NCBI GenBank assembly: GCA_012934845.2
Contig: WNNJ02000487.1
Location: 469,363-533,362 of the forward strand
DNA: 64,000 nt
DNA from: Pomphorhynchus laevis
Taxonomy: Eukaryota > Acanthocephala > Palaeacanthocephala > Echinorhynchida > Pomphorhynchidae
Reading direction: 5' to 3'
Shown here piece by piece: positions 10,907 through 22,024 of the stretch; positions within the stretch are counted from its first letter, which is position 1, and the number at the start of each line of letters is the position of its first letter. The translations under genes and the position numbers were made by a program. The notes beneath the pieces are model-generated. The model worked only from the letters and a program-made list of their open reading frames with translations. It made no database searches and was not told the DNA's origin.

Positions 10907-13900
10907 ATGGCACGGGGTAAACCGAGTTCTGAGCTAAAGTGTTGTACATGTAACGGTCAGGCTGCCAAATGCAAGGGTTGCAGGTGTGCAAGGGAAATGA
11001 GGCCATGTATTAACTGTTCTGCACCTGGATGCTGCAACAAAGTTGGGAGTGATTCGCAACATATAAATAGAGTGAATAGAAACTCCATGACAATTGAGCC
11101 ATCCCCCCAGCAATCGGATATCACAATTGAAGTATCAAAAGAAACGATTATGCAGGAAATGTATGTAAATGTAATACAATGGAGACCTGACGCGTTTAGT
11201 TTACCGAAATGCTCTGCGAGCAATCTTTTTATTGACATGCTGGCTGAATTTTATCACGCGGCCATTAATATCGCACTTCCTGACAAAAACGTTTTAAAAG
11301 TCGCGATAGTGTTCGTCAGATGTGTTTTACAGCAAATCCCTTCCCGGAAAATAAAAGCGATCCGCCAAACTTTAGAAAGGAGATTACAACTCTGGAAAAA
11401 TGGAAGCTTCTTAGAACTTTTTCAGGAAGCAAGTATACTACAAACACGTTCAAAAATTACGAAAAACACATCAACATCCATGGATTGGAAACGAAGATAT
11501 TGTCGATTGGTATCAAGCGGAAAGATTAATGCCGCAACTTCCGTCCTCGAGGAAAGCGACTGCACGGCGACGCTTCGACCAGATCACATTATTGATGGAT
11601 TAACAGTGAAGGAACTCTTGATAAATTTACATCCTCCCGCAACACAACCACAATCACCGCTTTTACTCAATCACTTATTTCCCGGAGCGAAAAAGCATCA
11701 CCCTACACAGTTTCTCGATATCGAAGCGGATGACATCATTCGCTCGTCTAAGCGTACTACAGGTGGTGCAGGCCCGTCCGGCCTTGACGCTTTGACGTGG
11801 AGGCGCATGTTGAACTCCTTCGGCCATCATTCACGAGGGTTAGCAGATGCGCTTGCAAAATTTGCAATTCACCTTGCAACAACAAAAGTTTCTCCTGATA
11901 CCCTGGAGGCATTTGTGGCATGTAGGCTAGTCGCTATCCCGAAGAAAGCCCATGGAATACGCCCCATTGGGGTAGCCGATGTCAGTCGTAGAATCATATG
12001 CAAAACGATTCTAAATCACATAAAATCCGATATGCAAGATGTGGCCGACGTATTTCAACTATGTGCATCTCAGCATAGTGGTGTGGAATTTGCCATTCAT
12101 TCTCTCAGAGGCGAATATATGAATAACCATGACTTTGGTTTACTCGCGGTCGACGCGAGTAATGCATTCAATCGTATAAATCGCAAAGTGGCTATTCATA
12201 ATATGCGGTACGTTTGCCCTGCGCTTGCGTGCGTCTTTGAGAATATTTATTCAGTCGATGCTCAACTTGTCCTTGGTGGTGACTCGTTGTATTCAGAAGA
12301 GGGTGTAACGCAGGGCGACCCTCTTGCAATGGCAGTATTTGCAATGGCATCGTTACCATTAATTCGCAAAATACAGGATGAATGTCCGGGCATAATACAA
12401 CGCTGGTTTGCGGATGACGCGAATTTTGTTGGACAACCACATGATCTTAAACGTGCTTGGAATATAATAGAGACATTTGGGCCAGGAATCGGCTATTTTG
12501 TAAATCCTTCGAAAACATGTTTGCTGCTTCATCACAAGCAAAGAGACGTGGAACAGATGTTTCACGGAATAAAAATAGAGTATGACGGGATCGGAATATT
12601 GGGATCCTTCATTGGTACAACCAGTTACATAAAGCATGAGACACATAAGAAATTGGAAATGTGGACTCACTCAATTGGACGCATCAGCGAGGTATGTGAA
12701 TCGGACCCACACATCGGTTTTATCGGACTATCGAAATCCTTACAATGGAAGTGGACCCACTTTCTTAGAACAATCAATTGTCATGAGGACATGTTGGCTC
12801 CTTTACGTGAATCGCTGCTATTTCGCATATTTCCCGTCCTAACAAAGTATCAGATCTCCGATTCCATGTCAGTTGTGCTAAGCTCTCCTCTAAGACTAGG
12901 TGGAATTGGGATAATGGATCCAGTTTTCACATCGCATATTGAGCATGATTCATCGCTAGCCATGGTAAAGTCATATACCTCCGGTTCTCGTGGAGCGGCA
13001 CTTCGTGAACAGCAGACATCTATCAAACTTCTGATAACTACACAAAAACGGCGAGTATTCACGGATCGTATAGCGAGCGTCAAAAACACACTATCCAACA
13101 CCGAGCAGAAGGCGTTAGTGTTTGCTACAACATGTGGGGCATCTGCATGGTTAAGTACTTGTCCAACCCAAACGGAAAATTTCATTCTCTCGCAAAACCA
13201 GTTTAGAGACGGTTTAGCAACCCGATACGGATGGATCCCAGAGGGGCTGCCATCAATTTGTGTATGTAACGCATCGTCGAGCCTTTCACACCTTCTCTCG
13301 TGCAAGCACGGTGGACTACCGATAATTCGTCATAACGAAATTAGAGATATAATCGCATGTGAACTAACAACAGTTTGCCACGGGGTAGCCACGGAACCAT
13401 GTTTACAAAGAGTAGACGATCATGTTGTTTTTTCAAAGCACACTACCACACGTGACGCCGAAGCAAGACTTGACATAGTCTGCAGCGGATTATACGAGAA
13501 TCGGTTCGAGCGGACGTTTTTGGACGTCGTAGTTATTTAACCCTCATGCCGCATCGTGTTCTCAAGATGATAAAGCTGCATTCAGTTATCATGAAAGCCG
13601 AAAAAATGCCAAATATGAGGAACGAGTCACATGTATTGAGAGAGGAATATTTGTGCCACTGGCGTTTTCGTGCTCAGGCGGAATTGGTCCAACAGCATTA
13701 CACATTATTAAGCGTATCGCATGGTTGCAAGCGACCAGAAGAGAGGGTAGCTCGTACGCAGAATGTGTTGGCCGTTTAAAACGAAAGATCTCTGTCGTTC
13801 TATGCAGAGCCGCTTCCGAGTGTATAAGGGGCTACAGATCGGCTCGAAACCGCCCATACGCTCGAGGAACCAACGAATACCAGCTGTCAGGAAATAACTT

Positions 13901-13943
13901 CCCTTACACGCTGAAGGCAATGGAACGTCAAGGAGACGCATAA
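10907..13943 (+). pseudogene. CXC-RT copy 5: near-complete protein with one frameshift in the RLE
   Basis: Open from the ATG at 10907 (MARGKP, CCTCNG...CKGCRCA...CINC...CCN cluster) through W-R-P-D/LPKC, GGAGPSG, GIRPIG, motif [17 protein letters not shown], the AxxD-type box FADD in place of YADD, CVCN...HLLSC and ARLDI, to about 13540. There the second RLE acidic segment (LDVVV) is followed by a one-base shift. The remaining C-terminus, including SYHE, YEERV, SGGIG and RGYRSARNRP, continues in another frame to 13943. One break in about 3 kb implies a young copy. It could also be a base-call error in the assembly. Confidence 0.85.
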
Positions 13944-14045
13944 ATATTCAAACGTATTTTTATCAATGTTATTAACGCTAATATTATATGACCCATTTGC
14001 GGGTAACAATGCTTGTAAAATTTTCGAATAAAAAAAAAAAAAAAA
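13944..14045 (+). other. 3' UTR and poly(A) of CXC-RT copy 5, with conserved hairpin
   Basis: GACCC-ATTTGC-GGGTAAC at 13990-14007 can form an ACCC/GGGT stem and has counterparts in copies 6 and 12. An A run (14030-14044) ends the element. ATTTTGATAATATAT follows, a word that recurs at other junctions. Confidence 0.55.
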
Positions 14046-14114
14046 TTTTGATAATATATAAAATATTATCATTTTATATATTATCACTGAGGCATTGTCA
14101 CTGATGGAGTGACA

Positions 14115-17100
14115 ATGCCTCGTGGCAAACCGTCTACAAGTAGACCATGCTGCTCTTGTAACACTGATGCAGCAAGATGCAAAGGTTGCCGGTGCGCAAA
14201 AGCAGGCTCGAACTGCATAAACTGCAGAGCTCCAAACTGTACTAGAAAGACGAAAACTGTATACAATGACCCTGTTCATCAACCTAGAGCAAATACTACC
14301 GATAAAGTGCTAGAAATGCATAATGCAACAAACGTCGATTCTATCGCCGAAGTCTCTAGCGCGTGTGGCTTGTCACCAATCAATTATGCTACCAATCAGA
14401 ATCTATTTTGGAGCACTGGTTTTACGGAGGTAATAAAATGGATCCCAAATCATTTTGCGCTTCCCAAATGTGGCGCCAGTCAGAAATTTATTGATCTTTT
14501 GAGTGAATGTTTCGAATATTTCAATCAGTCAAATGTATGCGCATACGATCCTCTAGTTCGATCTACTATGCTATGTCAACTGCTATTGCAGAGGCCGCCA
14601 ACGCGGAAGGTTAACTTACTACGAAAAACCCTAGAAAGAAGATTAACACTACTCAAAGATTTGAAACTTGACGAACTTATGTCCGAAGCATCCTACCTAC
14701 AGAAAATGAGAAAGGATAACATTGAAAATAAAAAGCTACCAGAATCTTTCGTGATCGAGAAAATAGTTAAATTGATTAAATCTGGAAAATACGGAAAGGC
14801 ATCAAGGTTGCTAGACAAAGGACAACACTCAGGAGTTTTGGCTGCTGAAACAATAATTCAAGGCAAAACGGTACTCGAAAAATTAGAAGAACTCCACCCA
14901 AGAGCCTCTACGGTGAACGAAGAATACCTTCTGAAAGAAAATATGGCTGGTTGTGTGGATCATCACGACACAAGGTTTTTCGATATCACACCTGATGATA
15001 TAATTAAAGCGTCCAAAAGTACCAAGGGATCTGCCGGGCCTTCGGGAGTATGTGCAGATGAGTGGCGTAAATTTCTAACAATACATGGATTAGCCTCAAA
15101 ACGTCTTGCCGCAGCGATATGCGGATTTGTAATAAAGATTTCAAGCGAAAAGTTAAATCCAGTAGCGTTACAAGCGTTCACAGTCAGTCGCCTTATACCG
15201 CTGGAAAAGCATAATGGGATTAGACCCATTGGAGTAGTAGAAGTATTGAGACGGATTGCGGGACGTACTGTGTTGTCATTTATTGGAAAAGATGTTAGGA
15301 GTGTATGTGGTTTTACGCAACTTTGTGCAGGCCAAAGATGTGGAACAGAGATTGCTATTCACACGATTCGAGATGCGTTTAGTCAATCTTCTGATGAATG
15401 CATCTTACTAATAGATGCAACCAATGCCTTTAATAACTGCAACCGAAAAATGGCACTGGAAAATATGAAATTCATCTGTCCCGCAATGTCGACGATATTG
15501 CACAATACCTACATTCAACCTTCGATGCTGGTGGTGGATAACTCAATATTAAATTCAACAGAAGGTTTCATACAAGGAGACCCTCTCGCCATGGCAGCAT
15601 TCGCTGCAGCCTCGATTCCACTAATAGGAAAACTAAAACAAGTAGCTCCAAACGCTAAACACTGTTGGTACGCCGATGATGGAGCGTGCGTGGGCAAACC
15701 AAGCGATATAAATAAGGTATGGAAAGAGCTTAACCGAATAGGACCCGCATTTGGATTCATAACAAATTCATCAAAATGTACTGTATTGACAGGCAAAACC
15801 TGTAATATTGATTGTCTGGATGAACTCGCGGATGATGGTGTAGATATTCGATGCGATGGAATCAAATACCTTGGGAGCATGATTGGGCTCGAACAATATG
15901 TTGAAACCGAGATAATCAACAAAGTAACGAATTGGTCAGGTCAAATAGAAAAGCTAAAACAGATTGCCGATAGAGACGCCTTCGCCGGATACACTTTGCT
16001 AATCAAAGCTTTGCTACACAAATTTTCATACATTCTTAGAACATGTGAAGTAGCAGATTGTCTTCTAATACCTTTAAAGAATGCGATACTTCATAATCTT
16101 TTGCCGGGAATGCTGGGAATCAACAGCCTCGACGATGAGTCAAGTAGAATAGTAGCTTTACCATGCAGATATGGAGGACTTGGTATAGTCGACTATACTC
16201 AAGAATGCTATAATGAATACGAGAAATCACGCATGATGTATAGGGCTAGTGTAGATAGAGACCACTCAGAAGTTCCCCTAGAAACGTCTCAGCATAATGT
16301 AGTCAAGCAGATAAGAGAAATGAACATAATAAAGTTTAACAGAATAGTGACGGAGATTACTAGTAACTCTAAAAATGATTTAAAGACAATTTTATGGAAT
16401 GCCAGCATGAAAGGTGCCTACTCGTGGTTAACATCAGGGTTTGTTGAGGGTTTGTTCATATCCTCCTCAGAATTCCACGACGCGATTTCAATAAGATACG
16501 AGTGGAAACCGAATCGCTATTTGGGTGAGTGTGCGTGTGGAGTGTCTCTAACAACAATACACGCACTTTCATGCAAGACTGGCTGTTTCAACTTCATTCG
16601 TCACAACAGTGTCGCTAACGAGATTGCTAGATCACTCAAGGAAACCTGTCGACTCGTATGTACAGAACCAGTATTGCTCCCGGTTCCAGACACAGTCATT
16701 TTTGAATCTCAAGCCACATCACGGGACAGAGAGGCAAGATCAGATATAAGATGTACTGGCCTCTTCGGGAATCTGACGGAGCGGTCCTTTATGGACGTAT
16801 GCGTTTTCAACAACCTAGCGCCGTCTTATTCCTTGGATACAATGAAGGATCCCTTCAAGTACCATGAAAATCGGAAGCAGGCAAAATATACAGAGCGGAT
16901 TGCGAAAATAGAAAATGCTTCATTTCACCCGTTGATTTTCTCAACTGTTGGTGGTATTGGAAAGATAGCGGACTCGATACTTAAGCGCATATCTTCACTT
17001 AAAGCGAGCAACAACAACCTTTCATATCCCGATTTGATCCGTCAAGAAAGAGCCAGGATTTCACTCCTTATTATAAAATCCACATCGATGGCTATGCGAA

Positions 17101-17153
17101 ACAGGTATCAAGAACCAGGAACTCTAATTCACGATAAGGACGCACCACTCTAA
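14115..17153 (+). CDS. CXC-RT copy 6: whole 1012-aa CXC/reverse transcriptase/RLE protein
   Basis: The start is taken at the ATG at 14115 (MPRGKP), which matches all relatives. An upstream GTG in frame would add only two residues. The CXC cluster is CCSCNT...CKGCRCA...CINC...CTR. W-I-P-N/LPKC, GSAGPSG, GIRPIG, motif A LIDATNAF, IQGDPLAM, YADD, CACG...HALSC, ARSDI and FMDVCVFN follow. The C-terminus lacks the clear RGPRSARNRP end of copy 2 and ends RNRYQEPGTL... . It is strongly diverged from its neighbours, so this cluster mixes several subfamilies rather than one amplified copy. No break seen. Confidence 0.9.
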   Translation: MPRGKPSTSRPCCSCNTDAARCKGCRCAKAGSNCINCRAPNCTRKTKTVYNDPVHQPRANTTDKVLEMHNATNVDSIAEVSSACGLSPINYATNQNLFWSTGFTEVIKWIPNHFALPKCGASQKFIDLLSECFEYFNQSNVCAYDPLVRSTMLCQLLLQRPPTRKVNLLRKTLERRLTLLKDLKLDELMSEASYLQKMRKDNIENKKLPESFVIEKIVKLIKSGKYGKASRLLDKGQHSGVLAAETIIQGKTVLEKLEELHPRASTVNEEYLLKENMAGCVDHHDTRFFDITPDDIIKASKSTKGSAGPSGVCADEWRKFLTIHGLASKRLAAAICGFVIKISSEKLNPVALQAFTVSRLIPLEKHNGIRPIGVVEVLRRIAGRTVLSFIGKDVRSVCGFTQLCAGQRCGTEIAIHTIRDAFSQSSDECILLIDATNAFNNCNRKMALENMKFICPAMSTILHNTYIQPSMLVVDNSILNSTEGFIQGDPLAMAAFAAASIPLIGKLKQVAPNAKHCWYADDGACVGKPSDINKVWKELNRIGPAFGFITNSSKCTVLTGKTCNIDCLDELADDGVDIRCDGIKYLGSMIGLEQYVETEIINKVTNWSGQIEKLKQIADRDAFAGYTLLIKALLHKFSYILRTCEVADCLLIPLKNAILHNLLPGMLGINSLDDESSRIVALPCRYGGLGIVDYTQECYNEYEKSRMMYRASVDRDHSEVPLETSQHNVVKQIREMNIIKFNRIVTEITSNSKNDLKTILWNASMKGAYSWLTSGFVEGLFISSSEFHDAISIRYEWKPNRYLGECACGVSLTTIHALSCKTGCFNFIRHNSVANEIARSLKETCRLVCTEPVLLPVPDTVIFESQATSRDREARSDIRCTGLFGNLTERSFMDVCVFNNLAPSYSLDTMKDPFKYHENRKQAKYTERIAKIENASFHPLIFSTVGGIGKIADSILKRISSLKASNNNLSYPDLIRQERARISLLIIKSTSMAMRNRYQEPGTLIHDKDAPL

Positions 17154-17332
17154 GTCGATTTGTACGATCAACTCCCTTTGAACTAAAAATTCAGAATTTG
17201 AATTGCCACTTTGGACCCATTAGAGGGTAACCTTTAAGCTGTCTTATTATTGAATAATTTATCATATTTTGATAATATATTATTATTATTATTATTATTT
17301 TGACAAAAAATTTAAACAGCTTAAACACACAA
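17154..17332 (+). other. 3' UTR of CXC-RT copy 6, (ATT)n and start of copy 7 array
   Basis: Carries GACCC-ATTAGA-GGGTAACC (17214-17232), the same hairpin type as in copies 5 and 12, with a changed loop. ATTTTGATAATATATTATT and (ATT)n (about 17277-17300) follow, then TTTTGACAAAAAATTTAAAC, similar to the start of S1 and S2. Confidence 0.5.
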
Positions 17333-17427
17333 AGAACGATTATAGAAGAACGATTATAGAAGAACGATTATAGAAGAACGATTATAGAAGAACGATTATA
17401 GAAGAACGATTATAGAAGAACGATTAT
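17333..17427. repeat. 14-bp minisatellite upstream of CXC-RT copy 7
   Basis: About six or seven units of GAACGATTATAGAA, followed by (ATT)n and AAATTTATAACTGTTCTAGC. The CGATTA core is shared with the 17-bp unit upstream of copy 5, and the position relative to the element is the same. Confidence 0.8.
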
Positions 17428-17495
17428 TATTATTAAAATTTATAACTGTTCTAGCAAATTACAGTGCAATTCAATTCTGTTCTTAAACAAAACAA

Positions 17496-20400
17496 ATGCC
17501 AAAGGGCAAGCCTGCGACAACTCTGAAATGCTGTTCATGCAACGGCCCGAATGCTAAATGTAAAGGATGTCGATGTGCTAAGCAGAATATCCTATGCTTG
17601 AATTGCTCAGCTGTGAATTGTTCCAATCGTGAAGTAAATTGCTCCGCAACAGCTTCCAATAATATTGCTATATCCATATTGAGTAAACCGAATTCAGATT
17701 GTGAAAACTCTGATCATCGGCATTGTCCTCTTAACAACCATATAAATATAAATTACACAATGAATACTCGTCAAGAGTCCGATGTATTGTCTATACAGGA
17801 TATATTCTCGATCGTCATACAATGGAAACCTAACTTATTTCGACTTCCAAAATGTTCAGAGTCCAAACAATTTATATCAGAACTTGCACGCATATTCAGG
17901 GATTCTCTCACTAATTCGGAAACTTTTACTAAGTACATCATCTTTGGACATCTTATTCTTCAACGTAATTCTCGTCAATCTCCCAAATCATTGAAATCAA
18001 CTTTATCCCGACGATTGGACATGTGGTTCAATAATGACTATGCTGGATTATACGCTGAAGCCTCGGCCCTTCAAAATATGAAAGCCTTAAAAATTCAACC
18101 TTCGAAGTCAAGAGATTGGCGCAAAAAATTCGTCTCATTGGTTGAAAGCTCTCGACTGAACACAGCAATGCATCTTCTAGACAACGATTCTTATGATGGC
18201 GTTCCTTTGCAACCAGAGGATGTGATTGGTTCTAAAACTGTTCGGGAATTATTACTCGACAAGCACCCTGTACCGAGCCCATTAGTTCCTCATGCTGTTA
18301 ACTGGTCTTTCCCAATCACAGTTCCAAATTTTCACCCTGTGATTTTTGATTCAATCGATAGTGAATTGATAATTCGTATGGCTAAACGTGTTAAAGGTGG
18401 AGCAGGTCCCTCCGGCATTGATGCACAGTCATGGCTACAGATGTTAACTAAGTTTGGTCACGAATCTGCTGAATTGACTAAAGTTTTGTCAACGTTCGCA
18501 AAATCTTTAGCTACTGAGCTTATGCCTACTAATGTTATAAATGTATTGGCTTCAAGCAGATTAATAGCCTTATCCAAAAAATCGGGAATAAGGCCTATTG
18601 GTATTGGCGACGTTAGTAGGAGAATAATGTCGAAAGCCATTCTTTCTATAATTTCCAATGATATTCAAGAAGTGTGCGGACGGTTGCAAATGTGCGCTGG
18701 TCAACGAGCTGGAGTGGAGTGCGTCACGCACGCAGTTCGCGAATGCCTGTTAAAAGATCCTGATGCAGTTCTTCTCACTGTTGATGCAGATAATGCATTT
18801 AACAGAATAAATCGAAAGGCAGCTCTCGCTAATATATCACGCATTTGTCCCTCTATGTCTACTATACTACACAATTTTTACGATAACCCTTCAAATTTTT
18901 CAACTGGTGATAGTTTCATCAAATCCCAAGAGGGATTTACGCAAGGTGATGTACTTGCTATGCCAGCTTTTGCCGTAGCAACCCTGCCATTATTGTTGAA
19001 CATTACTGAGGAGTTTCCTAACATCAACCAATTCTGGTACGCGGATGATGGCAATTTAATCGGCGAACCTGTGCAAATTTACAAGGCTTTCAAATTCTTG
19101 TGTGACTACGGCCGTGCTTTCGGATTTCATGTCAACAGCAACAAATGCGTTCTACTAACTAGTCCCGAAAATGCAGATAGTACCCGCAAACTTTTTAATG
19201 AAACGGGAATCGACATTGTTGTCGATGGCACGTTAGTACTCGGTGCTCCTATTGGAACAGATGATTATATAAATAAAACTACGGAACAAAAGATCTCTAA
19301 TTATTGCTCATTAGTAAATCGTCTTGCTGACGTGGGTATTCTTGATTTGCAGATAAGCTATACTAGTATGACCAGATCGCTTCAGCATAAATGGATTCAC
19401 TTGCAAAGAACCACAAACTGTTCAATTGGTAGTTTCGATGATCTCTATGACACCATTCAGAAGCGTTTTGATAAGCTTTTTAATTTGAAATTGCCTGACG
19501 ACGATTATTTATGGCCGTTATTTTCCCTTCCGATAAGACTAGGTGGTCTAGGTATTGCTGACCCACGTTTTACTGCGATAGAAGAGTTTAAAAGCTCAAA
19601 AGATATATGCACTCCTTATTTAAATGGCTTATACGGTGTGGACTTAAGGACTGAACAATCCAAACGCATTGCCCTTATAGGCACTTCAAAGATTGATATT
19701 CAAAAGTCATTGCTTAGAGATCGAGTAGCTAATGTTGGTGACAATTTGTTACGTATTATGGAACATCTACAAGTCAAAGGTGCCTCGTCATGGCTCTCCA
19801 CATATCCTACGAGTGATCGTTGGACTCGAGTTAGCAATGTAGAATTTCGTGACGCACTTGCAGCTCGATATCATAGACTACCACTAGACGCGCCCTCTCA
19901 TTGCCCCTGCGGTGAACATAATTCTCTGGCTCACTCACTTACCTGTCCCACCGGAGGTCATCCATCGATAAGACATGATTCAATTCGTGATATATTTTCT
20001 AAAACCTTGACAGAAATATGTGATAATGTGCAAAAAGAGCCAACACTACTGCCAGTAAATTCTAGTATTCATTTCGAGCGCATATCTACATCTCGCGCTC
20101 ATGATGCACGTTTGGATATCGCCTGCTGTGGTTTTTATGGAAGTCGTTCGGAGCGAACTTTATTTGATACTTGCGTTTTTAACGTTTTCGCTCCGTCCAA
20201 CCTTTCGAAATCCGCTGGGGCTGCTTTTACATATCACGAAACACGTAAATTCGCTAAGTATCAAGAGAGAGTAACTGCCATAGAGAGGGCGAATTTCGCA
20301 CCTATCGTGTTATCATGTTTCGGTGGAGCAGTAAAATCATCTGCACAATTAATTCAGAGAATTGCACAGAAGATGGCAATAAAAAACAATCATTCCTACT

Positions 20401-20516
20401 CAGAAGAATTGACAAAATTACGGTCAAAGATTGGAATTCAGTTGGCTCGTTCAATTTCGATGTGTATTCGCGGTCCTCGTTCTGCTCGACATCGACCTGC
20501 AAACTCAATGAACTAA
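17496..20516 (+). CDS. CXC-RT copy 7: whole 1006-aa CXC/reverse transcriptase/RLE protein
   Basis: ATG at 17496. MPKGKP, the CXC cluster CCSCNG...CKGCRCA...CLNC...CSN, W-K-P-N/LPKCS, GGAGPSG, GIRPIG, motif A TVDADNAF, TQGDVLAM, YADD, CPCG...HSLTC, ARLDI, LFDTCVFN and the basic end RGPRSARHRP are all present. No break. Copy 1, in the opposite orientation about 17 kb away, is nearly identical, so this lineage moved recently. Its closest relative by motif wording is copy 2 (DVLAM in place of DPLAM, and SYAQEL/SYSEEL near the end). Confidence 0.92.
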   Translation: MPKGKPATTLKCCSCNGPNAKCKGCRCAKQNILCLNCSAVNCSNREVNCSATASNNIAISILSKPNSDCENSDHRHCPLNNHININYTMNTRQESDVLSIQDIFSIVIQWKPNLFRLPKCSESKQFISELARIFRDSLTNSETFTKYIIFGHLILQRNSRQSPKSLKSTLSRRLDMWFNNDYAGLYAEASALQNMKALKIQPSKSRDWRKKFVSLVESSRLNTAMHLLDNDSYDGVPLQPEDVIGSKTVRELLLDKHPVPSPLVPHAVNWSFPITVPNFHPVIFDSIDSELIIRMAKRVKGGAGPSGIDAQSWLQMLTKFGHESAELTKVLSTFAKSLATELMPTNVINVLASSRLIALSKKSGIRPIGIGDVSRRIMSKAILSIISNDIQEVCGRLQMCAGQRAGVECVTHAVRECLLKDPDAVLLTVDADNAFNRINRKAALANISRICPSMSTILHNFYDNPSNFSTGDSFIKSQEGFTQGDVLAMPAFAVATLPLLLNITEEFPNINQFWYADDGNLIGEPVQIYKAFKFLCDYGRAFGFHVNSNKCVLLTSPENADSTRKLFNETGIDIVVDGTLVLGAPIGTDDYINKTTEQKISNYCSLVNRLADVGILDLQISYTSMTRSLQHKWIHLQRTTNCSIGSFDDLYDTIQKRFDKLFNLKLPDDDYLWPLFSLPIRLGGLGIADPRFTAIEEFKSSKDICTPYLNGLYGVDLRTEQSKRIALIGTSKIDIQKSLLRDRVANVGDNLLRIMEHLQVKGASSWLSTYPTSDRWTRVSNVEFRDALAARYHRLPLDAPSHCPCGEHNSLAHSLTCPTGGHPSIRHDSIRDIFSKTLTEICDNVQKEPTLLPVNSSIHFERISTSRAHDARLDIACCGFYGSRSERTLFDTCVFNVFAPSNLSKSAGAAFTYHETRKFAKYQERVTAIERANFAPIVLSCFGGAVKSSAQLIQRIAQKMAIKNNHSYSEELTKLRSKIGIQLARSISMCIRGPRSARHRPANSMN

Positions 20517-20603
20517 AATTTATAGTATAACTATATTTGTTTGTTTTTTTTTCAAAAAAAATTCAATTATTTAAAAAAAAAAAATTTTTGATAATAATGT
20601 TTT
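20517..20603 (+). other. 3' UTR and poly(A) junction of CXC-RT copy 7
   Basis: Short AT-rich tail with two A runs, then TTTTTGATAATAATG before copy 8. The hairpin seen in copies 5, 6 and 12 is not visible here. Confidence 0.45.
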
Positions 20604-21824
20604 TTTACACTCAACAAGCGAATTTTGGATTGGGTAAGATTGATTCACAGTTTGGTTGATGTTGCATCGGTTGATGTTCATTCGGCATATTGTGCATTTA
20701 TATATGGAGCGCAATTTAAATGGCTGCATTTATTGAGGACAACTAAATGCACTCGCTTTTCGTTGGAGAAATTGCGAACAGAGATATTCCAGACATTAGT
20801 GAAAGCATTAACCAATAAGAATATGTCACATGTTTTTGAAATGGTATATGCGCTACCCATATCGAGTGGAGGGTTAGGAATTCGAGATCCGGTTGAGGAT
20901 AGTGAGGATCAGTACAAGTGTTCACTACAGCTATCAGTCAATATGGAGTTGTCCAGCCAATCAGAACCTGAACTTGATATTTGGGAAAACATAAAGATAG
21001 TAAATGAAAGAAAATTGAAGAAATTGAAACAAAGGATAACAGACACATCACCAGAATTGGAGATGTTGCTGGATTACGCGAGTATGAAAGGGGCATCAAA
21101 TTGGTTAACAACAAGACCGATTAGTTTAAAGGGTTGGCACTTATCTAATGATGAATTCCACGATGCTTTAGCAGCTCGGTATAACTGGACTCCAGACAAC
21201 CTTCTTATGAAGTGTGCGTGTGAGGAAGACTTAACGACAACACATGCGTTATCGTGTAGAAGAGGCGCTATTCCGATCATACGACATAACGAGATTCGTG
21301 ACATTTTGACTGCAAAACTCACGCAGGTGTGCAAAAGTGTTGGAGTAGAACCACAGTTGAACCCCGTTCCTACAAATCATATATTTACATCAGCAGTGAC
21401 AACACGTGATAATGCAGCGCGTGCAGATATAGTATGCAGTGGCTTGTTCGGAGAAAGGATGGAGCGGACGTTTGTTGACGTCAGCTTATTTAATAATCAT
21501 GCTTCATCCTCTCAATCGAAATCAATAGAGTCGGTATTTCATTACCATGAGAAGAGAAAACGTTCAAAATACGAGGAAAGAATAATTGACATTGAGCGTA
21601 GTATTTTCTGTCCCTTTATAATGGCGACCAATGGTGCAATTGGACCATCTGCTTCTGGTTTGCTACGAACACTAGCACACAAACTATCTGTCAATAGTGG
21701 CGAATCCTACGCTGATGTGATTTCTGAGTTGCGAAATAATTTGAGCATTTGTACAGCAAAAATGGTTTCACGCTGCTTTCGTTCACTAAGAGTGAAAATT
21801 TTTGTTCCACGTGAACTATGGTGA
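20604..21824 (+). pseudogene. CXC-RT copy 8: 5'-truncated, RLE half only
   Basis: The open frame reads about 405 codons from about 20610 to 21824 with no proper start codon. It begins just after the LGxxIG region of the RT, so the CXC cluster and RT core are absent. It keeps the YASMKGAS region, CACE...HALSC, ARADI and FVDVSLFN, and ends RCFRSLRVK. Truncation at the 5' end directly after the poly(A) of copy 7 is the classic outcome of incomplete target-primed reverse transcription. No internal stop. Confidence 0.85.
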
Positions 21825-21992
21825 TACAAAATCAAGAAAATATAATAAACATTGTTGAATAGTAATATTTTTTATTTGTGACTCAATTGCGCTGGCTTTG
21901 TAAATAAATTATCTTTATCTAAAAAAAAAAATTTGATTCCAAATCTCAAGTGATTAAACAAACAACTTTAACACACATACAATTTCAAAGTC

Positions 21993-22023
21993 GTACGTCC
22001 AGGGTACATCCCGGAGTACGCAG
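21993..22023 (+). promoter_or_regulatory. Conserved GTACG/AGGGTAC/TCCC motif in copy 9 leader
   Basis: Reads GTACGTCCAGGGTAC then ATCCCGGAGTACGCAG and ends one base before the start codon of copy 9. It is in frame with that ORF, so a longer protein reading through it is possible. Its presence as non-coding leader in copies 2 and 5 argues that it is untranslated. Confidence 0.5.
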
Positions 22024-22024
22024 A

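Noticed and set aside
21950-22024. 25-residue N-terminal extension of the copy 9 protein
   Set aside because: The extension is the leader motif, which is out of the coding region in copies 2 and 5, and all relatives start at MxRGKP.
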